Shown here: positions 47,069-55,519 of the stretch, piece by piece
How positions within the stretch are numbered: the stretch's first letter is position 1
Layout: each line of letters starts with the position of its first letter
Assembly: GCF_004614235.1 (NCBI RefSeq)
Contig: NZ_SPVH01000006.1
Location: forward strand, 1,116,001 to 1,180,000
DNA length: 64,000 bases
Reading direction: 5' to 3'
Source of the DNA: Brevundimonas intermedia
Lineage (GTDB): Bacteria; Pseudomonadota; Alphaproteobacteria; Caulobacterales; Caulobacteraceae
Made by a program: the position numbers and the translations under genes
The notes under the pieces: model-generated
Seen by the model: only the letters and a program-made list of their open reading frames with translations
Told to the model about the DNA's origin: nothing
The model's database searches: none

Positions 47069-47090
47069 ATGGTTATCACATCTTAACCAT
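47069..47090. promoter_or_regulatory. ATGGTTA-N8-TAACCAT palindrome
   Basis: Arms 47069-47075 and 47084-47090 are perfect complements. The right arm is part of TTAACCAT (47083-47090), which matches the extended half site of the cell-cycle regulator CtrA. It sits 33-54 bases upstream of the 116-aa gene. Confidence 0.35.
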
Positions 47091-47210
47091 GGTTGGTAGA
47101 GGTATCTTCATAAGTGCGGCAATCGCGCGTTGAAGCGCCGCCATACGGGTGGCGCTGAAGTTCAGCATTGATGGGGATCTCGGCCGAATCGGCCCCAAGG
47201 CCGGCGGTGA

Positions 47211-47606
47211 TTAGCCCTGGTTGTCCAACAGGAAGTGGGCCGTCAGGGACGCGATTGGCTGTGCACGTTCTTCCTGCCAGGCCTCGGCCTGGACATGGGC
47301 GACGCGGCGGCCGGCGCGGCTGATGCGGGCGCGAGCGAAGACATCGATGGGCCGGCCGGTGCGCAGATAGGCGACCGTCACATTGATCGGGCGCGGCAGG
47401 CGAGGGCTGGGGAAGATGATCGCCACCTGGGCCATGGCGGTCATTTCCAGAAGCGCGGCCGTCGATCCGCCGTGCAGGGCGGGCAGCATGGGATTGCCGA
47501 TCAGCTTATCGGCAAACGGCATGATCACCGTGATCTCGTCGCCGCTGACCAGGGTCTGAAGACCCAGGAAGCGGGCATAGGGCATGCAGTTCAGGATGTC
47601 GGTCAT
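47211..47606 (-). CDS. Hotdog-fold thioesterase (PaaI family), second gene of pair
   Basis: A 131-residue PaaI/YbgC-type acyl-CoA thioesterase: LIGNPMLPALHGGSTAALLEMTAMAQVAI carries the conserved HGG(S/A) active-site region, and PRPINVTVAYLRTGRPIDVFARARI is the substrate-side strand. Its ATG overlaps the stop of the gene upstream (ATGA), so the two hotdog proteins are translated together, perhaps as a heteromer. Confidence 0.88.
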   Translation of the reverse strand: MTDILNCMPYARFLGLQTLVSGDEITVIMPFADKLIGNPMLPALHGGSTAALLEMTAMAQVAIIFPSPRLPRPINVTVAYLRTGRPIDVFARARISRAGRRVAHVQAEAWQEERAQPIASLTAHFLLDNQG

Positions 47607-48055
47607 GCGGCGGCTCGCGTCGAAGGCTCGCGGGTCTGGTTAAGGATGTAGGCGGACTGGGCGGCGGCCACGGGATCTGCGGGGTCGTCCTCGAACGCCC
47701 AGGCGCGCACGAAGGCGATGGTGGGGGTTAGGCGATAGCAGAGCCCCTGGGCCAACAGATCCTGACGCGGCCGCGCCGCACGCATATAGTCGACGCGCAA
47801 GTCCAGGGTGGCGATGGGTTGGAAGGTGTCGAGCGCCGTCCAGACCGCCAGGCCGCCGATGTGGTCGAGCAGGGTGGTGACCAGGCCGCCGGCGAAGACG
47901 CCGCTGTCGGGATCGCCCACCAGATCCTCGCGCCACGGCACGCGAATGCGCGGCTCGCCGTCGTGCAAACCATCGAAGGCGAAACCCAGCGCGCCGGTGT
48001 GGGCGGCGCCGGCCGCCAGTTGCGGCAGGATGGTGGTCAGGAAGCTCTCTTGCAT
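47603..48055 (-). CDS. Hotdog-fold thioesterase (PaaI family), first gene of pair
   Basis: A 150-residue relative of the following gene: GVFAGGLVTTLLDHIGGLAVWTAL and PIATLDLRVDYMRAARPRQDLLAQG. Active-site His is replaced (FAGG in place of HGG), while D in LLDHIGG is kept. ATG 48055 is chosen because the upstream open frame lacks homology. The pair overlaps by 4 bases; substrates are probably aryl- or fatty acyl-CoA. Confidence 0.85.
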   Translation of the reverse strand: MQESFLTTILPQLAAGAAHTGALGFAFDGLHDGEPRIRVPWREDLVGDPDSGVFAGGLVTTLLDHIGGLAVWTALDTFQPIATLDLRVDYMRAARPRQDLLAQGLCYRLTPTIAFVRAWAFEDDPADPVAAAQSAYILNQTREPSTRAAA

Positions 48056-48139
48056 CGTGCGGGCTGAACCTTTTGAGCCGATTTTCCGATCATCTTGTAT
48101 GAGGCGGCGACCTGACGGCGTCGAGAGCGTTACCGCAAC

Positions 48140-49171
48140 ATGACCCGCCCCGAAGACCTGCTGCATCCGACGCCTGCCGGGCTCTATTGTCCGCCGGGCG
48201 ACTTCTATGTGGATCCGGTTCGGCCGGTAGATCGGGCCGTCATCACCCACGGCCATGCGGACCATGCGCGCGCCGGACACGGTGCGGTTCTCGCCACTCG
48301 CCAGACCCTGGCGATCATGGCCGAGCGTTACGGCGTCGATTTCACGGCCCAGCCGCAGTCGGTGGAATATGGCGAGGCGACCGCGATCAACGGCGTGGAC
48401 TTGCGGCTGGTCCCGGCGGGTCACGTCCTGGGATCTGCCCAGGTCGAGGTGCGGTGGAAAGGGCTGACCATGGTGGTTTCGGGCGACTACAAGCGCCGCC
48501 GCGACCCGACCTGTGCGTCCTTCGAGCCCGTGCCGTGCCACGTCTTCATCTCGGAAGCGACGTTCGGATTGCCCGTCTTCAGTCACCCTCCGGCAGAAGA
48601 GGAGGTCGGGCGGTTGGTGCGGTCGTTGGGCCAGTTCCCCGATCGGGCGCATCTGGTCGGGGCCTATGCGCTGGGCAAGGCGCAACGGATCATCCGGCTG
48701 CTACGCGAGGCGGGCTGGGATCGCACCATCTATGTTCATGGCGCGATGGAACGGCTGAACGCTCTGTACGAGCGCGAGGGCGTCGATCTGGGGCCGTTGG
48801 CGCCGACGCGCGACCTGCCCAAGAATGCGCTGGGTGGAGAGGTCGCCATCGCTCCACCGTCCGCCATTCAGGATCGCTGGGCGCGGCGCTTCGCCGATCC
48901 GGTCACGGCCTTCGCCTCGGGCTGGATGGGGGTGAAGGCGCGGGCGCGTCAGAGGGGCGTGGAACTGCCGCTGGTCGTGTCGGACCATGCCGACTGGAAC
49001 GAGCTGACGGCGACCTTCACCGAACTGAAGCCCGAGGAAATCTGGATCACCCACGGTCGGGAGGAGGGCCTGCTTCGATGGGCCGAGATCAACGGCCAGA
49101 AAGCGCGGGCGCTGCGTCTGGTCGGTTATGACGAGGAGGACGAGGAGGCGTTGGACGTCCGGCCGGACTGA
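48140..49171 (+). CDS. Ligase-associated DNA exonuclease (metallo-beta-lactamase fold)
   Basis: A 343-residue MBL/beta-CASP nuclease of the TIGR04122 type. The metal motif is THGHADHA, with further ligands in PAGHVLGSAQ, VSGDYKRR and VVSDHADW. In many bacteria it belongs with an ATP-dependent ligase (LigB/LigC), an Lhr-type helicase and a phosphoesterase, in a repair cassette; none of these is adjacent here. It is convergent with a hybrid histidine kinase gene, 3 bp apart. Confidence 0.9.
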   Translation: MTRPEDLLHPTPAGLYCPPGDFYVDPVRPVDRAVITHGHADHARAGHGAVLATRQTLAIMAERYGVDFTAQPQSVEYGEATAINGVDLRLVPAGHVLGSAQVEVRWKGLTMVVSGDYKRRRDPTCASFEPVPCHVFISEATFGLPVFSHPPAEEEVGRLVRSLGQFPDRAHLVGAYALGKAQRIIRLLREAGWDRTIYVHGAMERLNALYEREGVDLGPLAPTRDLPKNALGGEVAIAPPSAIQDRWARRFADPVTAFASGWMGVKARARQRGVELPLVVSDHADWNELTATFTELKPEEIWITHGREEGLLRWAEINGQKARALRLVGYDEEDEEALDVRPD

Positions 49172-49174
49172 GGA

Positions 49175-50812
49175 TCAGGCGGCGGACCGGTCGCCTTCGT
49201 CTTCAGAGAGCCGGTCGGCGTGGCCGGCCTCTTCCTGGGCCGCTGACAGGGCGGCGTTCATCGCCATGCGCAGGCGTTCGGGCTTGATGGGCTTTTCCAC
49301 CACGGCGGCCATGCCGATCGAGAGATAGTGTTTGGCGTCTTCCGGATCGGCGTTGGCGGTCAGGGCCACGATGGGCACGCGACCGACGGCGCCGGGCAGG
49401 GCGCGAATGGCCTGGGTCGCCTGAACACCGTCCATGCGCGGCATCTTGATGTCCATCAGGATCAGGTCGTAGCGGCTTTCCTGAACGGCCTGAAGCGCCT
49501 CCAGACCGTCCTCCGCCAGTTCGGAGCTGCAGCCGAACATCTCACACAGGGCCTGGGCCACGACGCGGTTTGTGGCGTTGTCGTCGACGATCAGAATGTG
49601 GGGGGCCGACTTCAGGTCCAGTCCGGACAGATCGGACACGTTCGATTGGACTTCGACCTCGACGGCTGCGCGCGGGGCGGTCAGGTCGAAGGCGAAGGTG
49701 GCGCCGCGACCCTTGTTGTTCTCGGCCCAGATCCGGCCGCCCATTCGGTCGATGACCTGGCGGCAGATGGACAGGCCTAGGCCTGCGCCATCGGGACCGG
49801 AGCCGTGAACGAAGGGTTCGAAGATCGAGTCGACGCGGTCGGGCTCGACACCGGGCCCGTCGTCGCGGATGCGGGCCTCCATATGGATCTGGTCGCTCTC
49901 GACCCAGGCTTTCAGCCCCGCCTCGACCACGCCGTTGCGGGCGAACTTCAGCGCGTTGCCGATCAGGTTGTTGAACACCTGCTTCAGTCGCGTGCCGTCG
50001 ATGACGGCCGCCAGTTCGGTGTCGCCTTCATAGCCGACCAACAGGGTGACGCCGTCCTGAGACGCGCGCGGCTCCCACATCGACTGGATGTCGTCCATCA
50101 CGGCGCGAAGGGCGGTGGGGGTGTTGTTCAGCTCCAGTTCGCCGGCTTCGGCCTTGGACAGATCGACCGCGTCCTGAAGAATGCGCAGCAGGGTTTCGGA
50201 CGAGTCCACGATGGTTTGGACGTGCGCCTGGGCCGCCGCGTTCAACGGCTGACGACGCAACAGTTCAGCGACGGCCAGAACGCCGTTCATCGGCGTGCGC
50301 AGCTCGTGGCTCATGATCGCCAGGAACTGGCTCTTGGCGCGAGCGGCGGCGATGGCCTGGGCGCGGGTGTCGCTGAGGATCGCGGCCTGTTCGGCCAGCT
50401 CTTCGTTCTGTTCGCGCTGGCGCGTATTGACGGCCTGCAGCAGGGTCGCAGCCGTGCCGACGCCCAGATAGGCGCCATTGTGCGTGACGATGAAGCCGCG
50501 CAACAGGGCGGCCGGGCCGCCCTTCAGCATGATGTCGCAGAAGGCGTCGATACGGACGCCGGCCTCGACCACAGCCGGCTCGGGGTCCATGGCGAAGGTG
50601 ATGGGGCGCAGGTCGTAGAGGGCGTGGCCGAAACGGGCGGCGATTTTTTGCAGGAAGGCGGTGCGTTCGACCAGTCCGACCGGACGATTTCCATCGACCA
50701 CGGGGATGACGAGCGTGTCCGGCTCGCGTTCGAAACGCGCCAGCACCTCGCAGCCGAGAGTCGTCGGCGCAACCGGCTTTGGACGCTCGGAAAGGGTCTC
50801 GATGGTCGGCAT
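49175..50812 (-). CDS. Hybrid histidine kinase with CBS-like N-terminus
   Basis: A 545-residue soluble kinase. Residues 1-125 look like a CBS-domain pair (LVIPVVDGNRPVGLVERTAFLQKIAARFGHALYDLRP and IVTHNGAYLGVGTAATLL), a likely nucleotide sensor. A helix at 130-160 leads to HisKA with H169 (SHELRTPMNG), HATPase (NNLIGNALKFARNG, DDGPGVEP, GAGLGLSIC) and a receiver domain with D454 (LILMDIKMPRMDG). No membrane span is present. The phosphorelay partner, probably an Hpt protein, is not in the window. Confidence 0.9.
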   Translation of the reverse strand: MPTIETLSERPKPVAPTTLGCEVLARFEREPDTLVIPVVDGNRPVGLVERTAFLQKIAARFGHALYDLRPITFAMDPEPAVVEAGVRIDAFCDIMLKGGPAALLRGFIVTHNGAYLGVGTAATLLQAVNTRQREQNEELAEQAAILSDTRAQAIAAARAKSQFLAIMSHELRTPMNGVLAVAELLRRQPLNAAAQAHVQTIVDSSETLLRILQDAVDLSKAEAGELELNNTPTALRAVMDDIQSMWEPRASQDGVTLLVGYEGDTELAAVIDGTRLKQVFNNLIGNALKFARNGVVEAGLKAWVESDQIHMEARIRDDGPGVEPDRVDSIFEPFVHGSGPDGAGLGLSICRQVIDRMGGRIWAENNKGRGATFAFDLTAPRAAVEVEVQSNVSDLSGLDLKSAPHILIVDDNATNRVVAQALCEMFGCSSELAEDGLEALQAVQESRYDLILMDIKMPRMDGVQATQAIRALPGAVGRVPIVALTANADPEDAKHYLSIGMAAVVEKPIKPERLRMAMNAALSAAQEEAGHADRLSEDEGDRSAA

Positions 50813-51011
50813 ACTGCCCGGAACTCCTACTCGTTGGGACTAATGGCCAAAATCGCTTGCGGATTGGTTAAGCTGGCGCGCGCGGATGCAAATCGATGCA
50901 AACGGTGATTTTGCGCCGCCTACGGCTTTGGTGTATGAGGCCTGTCTGACCCATCTGGGTCCCCATCCCTTTGTGCATGCGCGCGGCCGACCGGCCGACC
51001 GCAGATTCGTC

Positions 51012-51743
51012 ATGAGCGTCATCCTGGAAAAGACCTCCCCCACTGCCATAAAGACGGCCCTCGTCCTCTTCTCCGGCGGGCAGGACAGCGCGACCTGTCT
51101 GGCCTGGGCGCTGGAGCGGTTCGAGCGGGTGGAGACGGTCGGCTTCGACTACGGCCAGCGTCATCTGGTCGAGATGGAGGCGCGCCAGGCGGTGCGCGCA
51201 GGGATGAAGACGGCCCTGCCGCAATGGGCCGACCGGCTGGGCGACGACCATGTGGTGGACCTGACCGGATACGGCCGGATCGCCGAGAGCGCCCTGACCG
51301 CCGACCGCAAGATCGAGATGGATGCGCGCGGCCTGCCGACCACCTTCGTGCCTGGGCGCAACCTGATCTTCCTGGTCGCGGCGGCGGCTCTGGCGGACCG
51401 GCGCGGGCTGGAGGTGCTGGTCGGCGGCATGTGCGAGACGGATTTCTCGGGCTACCCGGATTGCCGCCACGAGACGATGGAGGCCATGGCGCGGGCCCTA
51501 TCGCTGGGCCTGGACAAGGCGGTGGTGATCGACACCCCGCTGATGTGGCTGACTAAGGGCCAGACCTGGGAACTGGCTGAGACGCTGGGCGGTGCCAAAC
51601 TGGTCGAACTGATCGTCGAGGACAGTCATACCTGTTACCGGGGCGACCGGACGCATCGGCACGCCTGGGGTTATGGCTGCGGCGAATGTCCGGCGTGCGA
51701 GCTGCGCGCGGCGGGGTATGAAGACTGGGTCGCGAGCCGGTGA
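51012..51743 (+). CDS. queC: 7-cyano-7-deazaguanine synthase QueC
   Basis: QueC turns carboxy-deazaguanine into preQ0 with ATP and ammonia. The 243 residues have the PP-loop FSGGQDSAT, and the zinc cysteines in HTCYRGDRT and [18 protein letters not shown] 51012 (MSVILEKTS) is chosen; the frame extends upstream to 50886 without homology. The stop overlaps the queE GTG start by 4 bp (GTGA), so queC-queE-queD are coupled. Confidence 0.96.
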   Translation: MSVILEKTSPTAIKTALVLFSGGQDSATCLAWALERFERVETVGFDYGQRHLVEMEARQAVRAGMKTALPQWADRLGDDHVVDLTGYGRIAESALTADRKIEMDARGLPTTFVPGRNLIFLVAAAALADRRGLEVLVGGMCETDFSGYPDCRHETMEAMARALSLGLDKAVVIDTPLMWLTKGQTWELAETLGGAKLVELIVEDSHTCYRGDRTHRHAWGYGCGECPACELRAAGYEDWVASR

Positions 51744-52375
51744 CGTATTCGGCCAAGGAAGTCTTTCTGACGGTGCAGGGCGAGGGCGGACAGGCGGGAC
51801 GGCCGGCGGTCTTCCTGCGTTTCGCCGGCTGCAATCTGTGGAGCGGGCGCGAGCAGGATCGGGCCGCCGCCGTCTGCAGCTTTTGCGACACGGATTTCGT
51901 CGGGGTGGACGGCGACGGGGGCGGCAAGTTCGCCACGGCGGACCTGTTGGCCGACCATGTCGCGGCGATGTGGCGGGGACGCGAGGGCGACCCGAAACTG
52001 GTCGTTTGCACCGGCGGCGAGCCCTTGCTTCAACTGGATCCGCCGTTGATCCAAGCCTTGCACGCGCGCGGTTTCGAGATCGCCATAGAGTCGAACGGCA
52101 CCCTTGCGGCGCCTGACGGGATCGACTGGGTCTGCATCAGCCCCAAGGCCGACGCCGATGTGATCCAGGTCACGGGCCAGGAACTGAAGCTGGTCTATCC
52201 GCAAGCCAAGGCGATGCCGGATCGGTTCGAACGCCTTGATTTCGAACGGTTTTGGCTCCAGCCCATGGACGGTCCCGACCAGGCGGCCAACACCGCCGCC
52301 GCCATCGAATACTGCCTGACCCATCCTCAGTGGCGCCTGAGCGTCCAGACCCACAAGTATATCGGCGTCCGCTAA
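51740..52375 (+). CDS. queE: 7-carboxy-7-deazaguanine synthase QueE
   Basis: A 211-residue radical SAM enzyme that contracts the ring of carboxy-tetrahydropterin. The cluster cysteines fit the longer CX14CX2C spacing ([15 protein letters not shown]...VCSFCDTD); the SAM segment [11 protein letters not shown] follows. It starts with GTG inside queC and its TAA shares a base with the queD ATG (TAATG). C-terminal QTHKYIGVR is typical. Confidence 0.95.
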   Translation: MTYSAKEVFLTVQGEGGQAGRPAVFLRFAGCNLWSGREQDRAAAVCSFCDTDFVGVDGDGGGKFATADLLADHVAAMWRGREGDPKLVVCTGGEPLLQLDPPLIQALHARGFEIAIESNGTLAAPDGIDWVCISPKADADVIQVTGQELKLVYPQAKAMPDRFERLDFERFWLQPMDGPDQAANTAAAIEYCLTHPQWRLSVQTHKYIGVR

Positions 52376-52743
52376 TGCCCGTTTTCGAAATCACCAAACA
52401 GGCGACCTTCGACGCCGCCCACCATTTCCCGAACGAACCCGAGGGCAGCATCTATCGCCGCGTCCACGGCCATTCCTTCACGGTCGAGGCGACGGTGCGT
52501 TCCGAAGTGCTGGACGCCGAGCACGGCTGGGTCGCCGACCTGGGCGCGCTGGACCGGGCGCTGAAGGCGGCGGCGGAGACGCTGGATCACGGCATGCTGA
52601 ACGAGCATCCGGGTTTGGAACTGCCCAGCCTGGAGAACCTGTGCCTGTGGTTCGTCAAGACGCTGAAACCCGAGTGGCCCGGCCTGTGTCGGGTTCAGGT
52701 GGCGCGGCCGACGATCAACGAGCGGTGCGTGCTGAGTCTCTAG
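52375..52743 (+). CDS. queD: 6-carboxy-5,6,7,8-tetrahydropterin synthase QueD
   Basis: A 122-residue enzyme converting dihydroneopterin triphosphate to carboxy-tetrahydropterin. Zinc ligands are in FDAAHHFPN and RVHGHSFTVEA; LDHGMLNEHPGLELPSLENLC carries catalytic residues. ATG 52375 overlaps the queE stop by one base. It completes the preQ0 operon. Confidence 0.95.
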   Translation: MPVFEITKQATFDAAHHFPNEPEGSIYRRVHGHSFTVEATVRSEVLDAEHGWVADLGALDRALKAAAETLDHGMLNEHPGLELPSLENLCLWFVKTLKPEWPGLCRVQVARPTINERCVLSL

Positions 52744-52744
52744 A

Positions 52745-53023
52745 TCAGCAGCGCTTGCCCTGGCGTTGCCGCTCTTCGCAGCGGCGTTGCTCGCGCTCGT
52801 AGTCGCGCTGCTCCCGCTCGCGGCGCAGCTTGGTCTCTTCGTCCGAGGTGGTGACGGCGTCGAAGCCGGCGCCGACCACCGCGCCGGTGGCCTTGGCCGT
52901 CCCGCCGACAACTGCCGCAGTGCCCCCGACGACAGCGCCGACCAGGCAGCCCTGGAGCATCAGACAGCCCCCCAGAACGACGACGACTTGAGATACGGAA
53001 ACGAGGCGATTTCGACGACGCAT
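52745..53023 (-). CDS. Small lipoprotein with glycine-zipper and basic tail
   Basis: A 92-residue protein starting MRRRNRLVSVSQVVVVLGGCLMLQGCLVGAVVGG. The lipobox LMLQGC marks it as a lipoprotein. A glycine-rich region is followed by a highly charged helix (KLRREREQRDYEREQRRCEERQRQGKRC). A GGAG site precedes ATG 53023. It is convergent with queD, 1 bp apart. Role unknown. Confidence 0.75.
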   Translation of the reverse strand: MRRRNRLVSVSQVVVVLGGCLMLQGCLVGAVVGGTAAVVGGTAKATGAVVGAGFDAVTTSDEETKLRREREQRDYEREQRRCEERQRQGKRC

Positions 53024-53080
53024 GAGGGACGACTCCAGAGATTTGGAATAGTCGCTGATAATCATGAATGAGGGCTGACT

Positions 53081-53929
53081 TCAGGCCGTGCGTTGCGGCA
53101 GCAGTTTGCGGCGCTGGCGCGACAGAGCCAGCGGGGTTCCATCGGCGCCCCAGGCGGCGGCCTCGTCCACCGTCCAGCCCAGACCCAGGTCCAGCATCCT
53201 GAATTCGAAGAAGGCCCACCCGTCGGGAGCCGTCTGCGGCGTCGGATCGGTCAGGATGTCGATGCGCAGGTCCACGGTCGTCATCGCCGCCGGGGTCTTC
53301 GACAGGGTCCAGGCAGGCGGATAGAGGGCGTCCAGCAGGTAGCAGAGCCCGACATCGTCCAGCGGCCGGCCGTCCGCCATGCGCATCCAGGTGCGCTCGA
53401 CCGGTGGTCGGCCCTCGTTGCCGCCCAGGATGTTGGGGCCGCCGTCGAACCGATATTCGACGTGCTGCGAGAAGTGCGGGGCCATGGGTCCGTGGATGGT
53501 CGCCTTGGGGTTCAGACTGCCCAGCGGCGGGGGCGGCAGGTGCAGGGGTGTGACCGGCGATGTGGCGCCGTCCAGCCCATAGGTGCCCGTGGCATGGTGG
53601 GTCAGGCGACCGTACTGTTCAGCCTCGACCGCCGCATAGACGACGTTGCGGCCGCCGCGCAGCAGGCGCGGGCGAAAGGCGACCTGATCGCCGAACCTGG
53701 CCGCCGACAGGTATTGCACCGACAGGGTGCGCAAGGGCGCGGTCAAGGCCAGACCCTGGCGCATCGACTGGGCGCACAGGGCCGCTAGCAGGCCGCCGAA
53801 CGGAAAGCCCTTTTCCGGCGCCATGCTCGACGGACCATTGGAGAAATGACCGGGCACCGGGGCGGACAGACCGCCGTCGTCCAGAGTCTGAAAGGCTAGG
53901 GCGGCGTCGAGGGAGATCGGGAGCGTCAT
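53081..53929 (-). CDS. Acyl-CoA thioesterase (TesB-like double hotdog)
   Basis: A 282-residue protein with two hotdog halves: FPFGGLLAALCAQSM with RTLSVQYLSAARFGDQVAFRPRLLRGGRNVVYAAVEAE in the first, and a second with ALYPPAWTLSKTPAAMTTVDLRIDI. Such proteins hydrolyse acyl-CoA. ATG 53929 is used. It diverges from an HxlR-type regulator that may control it. Confidence 0.85.
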   Translation of the reverse strand: MTLPISLDAALAFQTLDDGGLSAPVPGHFSNGPSSMAPEKGFPFGGLLAALCAQSMRQGLALTAPLRTLSVQYLSAARFGDQVAFRPRLLRGGRNVVYAAVEAEQYGRLTHHATGTYGLDGATSPVTPLHLPPPPLGSLNPKATIHGPMAPHFSQHVEYRFDGGPNILGGNEGRPPVERTWMRMADGRPLDDVGLCYLLDALYPPAWTLSKTPAAMTTVDLRIDILTDPTPQTAPDGWAFFEFRMLDLGLGWTVDEAAAWGADGTPLALSRQRRKLLPQRTA

Positions 53930-54107
53930 TGCGCAATCCTGCGTCAGGCGAAGAGGCGGCGGAAGACCTGATGAAGATCTCCCGCCGAAGTCGAAGGAAC
54001 AAGGCGGCGAACCCAAGGTCCGCACGTCCGTTGCCAAACAAGACTGACCTGGACCGTTCGGATTTGCAACCCTTGCCAAATGGCTGACGCGGGGTCACTT
54101 TCGCCGC

Positions 54108-54596
54108 ATGGGACGCACCGCCGACTACAGCCGCCAAAGCTGCTCCATCGCCGCCACGCTGGAAGTGATCGGCGACCCCTGGACCCTGCTGGTCATCCGC
54201 GACGCCTTCAACGGCGTCAGCCGGTTCGAACAATGGCAGGACAATCTGGGCGTAGCGCGCAACGTCCTGGCCGCCCGCCTGAAAAGTCTGGTCCAGCACG
54301 GCGTGCTGGAGCCGCAGCTTTACTCCGAACGCCCGCCGCGCAACGAATATGTCCTGACCGCCAAGGGCAAGGATCTGTATGGCGTGCTGGTCACCCTGCA
54401 CGGCTGGGGCGCCAAGCACGTCTATGGCGACGCCGACAGCGGCATCGACATGATCCACAAGACCTGCGGCTCGACCCTGACGCCCCGCATCGCCTGCGGC
54501 TGCTGCAACGAGATCGTCAAACCCCGTGACATCCTGCTGACCCGCGCCGAGAACCGGCCGACGGTCGGCGACGTGATGCCGAAGGAAGCGGCTTAG
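54108..54596 (+). CDS. HxlR family transcriptional regulator
   Basis: A 162-residue winged-helix protein. CSIAATLEVIGDPWTLLVIRDAFNGVSRFEQWQDNLGVARNVLAARLKSLVQHGVL is the HxlR signature. The C-terminal part has four cysteines (KTCGSTLTPRIACGCCNEI) that may bind zinc, a common ending in this subgroup. It is divergent from the thioesterase gene with 178 bp between, so it probably regulates it. Confidence 0.9.
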   Translation: MGRTADYSRQSCSIAATLEVIGDPWTLLVIRDAFNGVSRFEQWQDNLGVARNVLAARLKSLVQHGVLEPQLYSERPPRNEYVLTAKGKDLYGVLVTLHGWGAKHVYGDADSGIDMIHKTCGSTLTPRIACGCCNEIVKPRDILLTRAENRPTVGDVMPKEAA

Positions 54597-54598
54597 AC

Positions 54599-54847
54599 TT
54601 AGCCCGCGTCCGCAAGCCGCTTGGTGGAAGCGTCCTCTGCCTCATCGGGTAGATATTCCAGAATGTCGCCAGGCGCGCAGTCCAGATAGCGGCAGATCGC
54701 ATCCAAGGTGTCGAAGCGCAGACCCCGGACCTTACCGGACTTCAGTAGCGACAGGTTGGTCTCGGATATGCCGATGGCGCGGGCCAGGACGTTCGAGCGC
54801 ACCTTTCGGCGGGCCATGACGACGTCGAGGCGCAGGACGATGGGCAT
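54599..54847 (-). CDS. XRE-type helix-turn-helix regulator (paired with DUF2975)
   Basis: An 82-residue DNA-binding protein, mainly a Cro/CI-type HTH: RSNVLARAIGISETNLSLLKSGKVRGLRFDTLDAICRYLDCAPGDILEY. Its ATG overlaps the stop of the DUF2975 gene (TGATG). Such XRE/DUF2975 pairs (YozG/YoaS type) recur in many bacteria, the membrane protein perhaps sensing a signal for the small regulator. Confidence 0.88.
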   Translation of the reverse strand: MPIVLRLDVVMARRKVRSNVLARAIGISETNLSLLKSGKVRGLRFDTLDAICRYLDCAPGDILEYLPDEAEDASTKRLADAG

Positions 54848-55449
54848 CAGACGAACCTCGATGCGTCGTCGTTGACCTCCGCTCCCCATTGCATGACGCG
54901 CGCGACGACCAGCAATACGAGACCCAGGCCCAAGGCCTGAAGACTGTCGAGCCGAAGCCAGCCCTCGTCGTCGAAACCGGCGGTCGTCACCAGCAGGTGG
55001 CCCAGGGTCGGAGCGACGGCATAGGCCATCAGCCACAAGGCGATGCGGCCAATGCATCGGGCGTTGGCGGCGTCCAGCACCACGGCCGAGCGATAGAGGC
55101 CGAACAGGCGACGCAACTCCCACAGCACAGCCAGAGCCGGAATCAGCATCAGCGAGGCCGACCCGGCCAAGGCCAGTTTTCGCGCGACGGGAATGACGCC
55201 GACCGTGGTCCAGCCGGCAGGCAAGGGCGGCACGTCCGGCCCCAGCATGATCTGCATCCCGCCCGGTCGAACTTGAAGGCGAGGGCCGTCATAGGCGAGC
55301 ACCGCCACCAAGGCGATGGCCAGAATCGCGGCGCCGATCACGAACAGGATGGCGAACAGAATTTCCAGCGGCCGACTAAGCCTTCGGATCCGCGTCAGGG
55401 ACGAGGCTTCGATGGGGATCGGAGGCGGCAGATCGATGATGACAGCCAT
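54847..55449 (-). CDS. DUF2975 membrane protein
   Basis: A 200-residue protein with four spans: LEILFAILFVIGAAILAIALVAVLA, a second near KLALAGSASLMLIPALAVLW, then ALWLMAYAVAPTLGHLLV and LQALGLGLVLLVVARVM. The pattern, and coupling to a small XRE regulator by TGATG, identify DUF2975. Function is unproven. It shares an AT-rich promoter zone with the divergent metallo-hydrolase gene. Confidence 0.85.
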   Translation of the reverse strand: MAVIIDLPPPIPIEASSLTRIRRLSRPLEILFAILFVIGAAILAIALVAVLAYDGPRLQVRPGGMQIMLGPDVPPLPAGWTTVGVIPVARKLALAGSASLMLIPALAVLWELRRLFGLYRSAVVLDAANARCIGRIALWLMAYAVAPTLGHLLVTTAGFDDEGWLRLDSLQALGLGLVLLVVARVMQWGAEVNDDASRFV

Positions 55450-55460
55450 GACGAGCCTGA

Positions 55461-55495
55461 TTGACAGATATATTTTTATGTATTTCGATATGTAT
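55461..55495. promoter_or_regulatory. AT-rich divergent promoter with repeated TATGTAT
   Basis: TTGACA (55461-55466) gives a plus-strand -35 box. TATGTAT occurs twice (55477-55483 and 55489-55495), 12 bases apart, and TATAT lies at 55469. The patch stands out sharply in GC-rich DNA, between the DUF2975/XRE genes and the divergent lipoprotein gene, and may bind the small XRE regulator. Confidence 0.5.
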
Positions 55496-55519
55496 CGTTG
55501 CGCAAGCGGAGAAGGCGAA

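Noticed and set aside
50880-51011. Possible preQ1 riboswitch in the queC leader
   Set aside because: I looked for the short preQ1 pseudoknot pattern and saw no convincing aptamer. The region contains hairpin-like GC blocks only.
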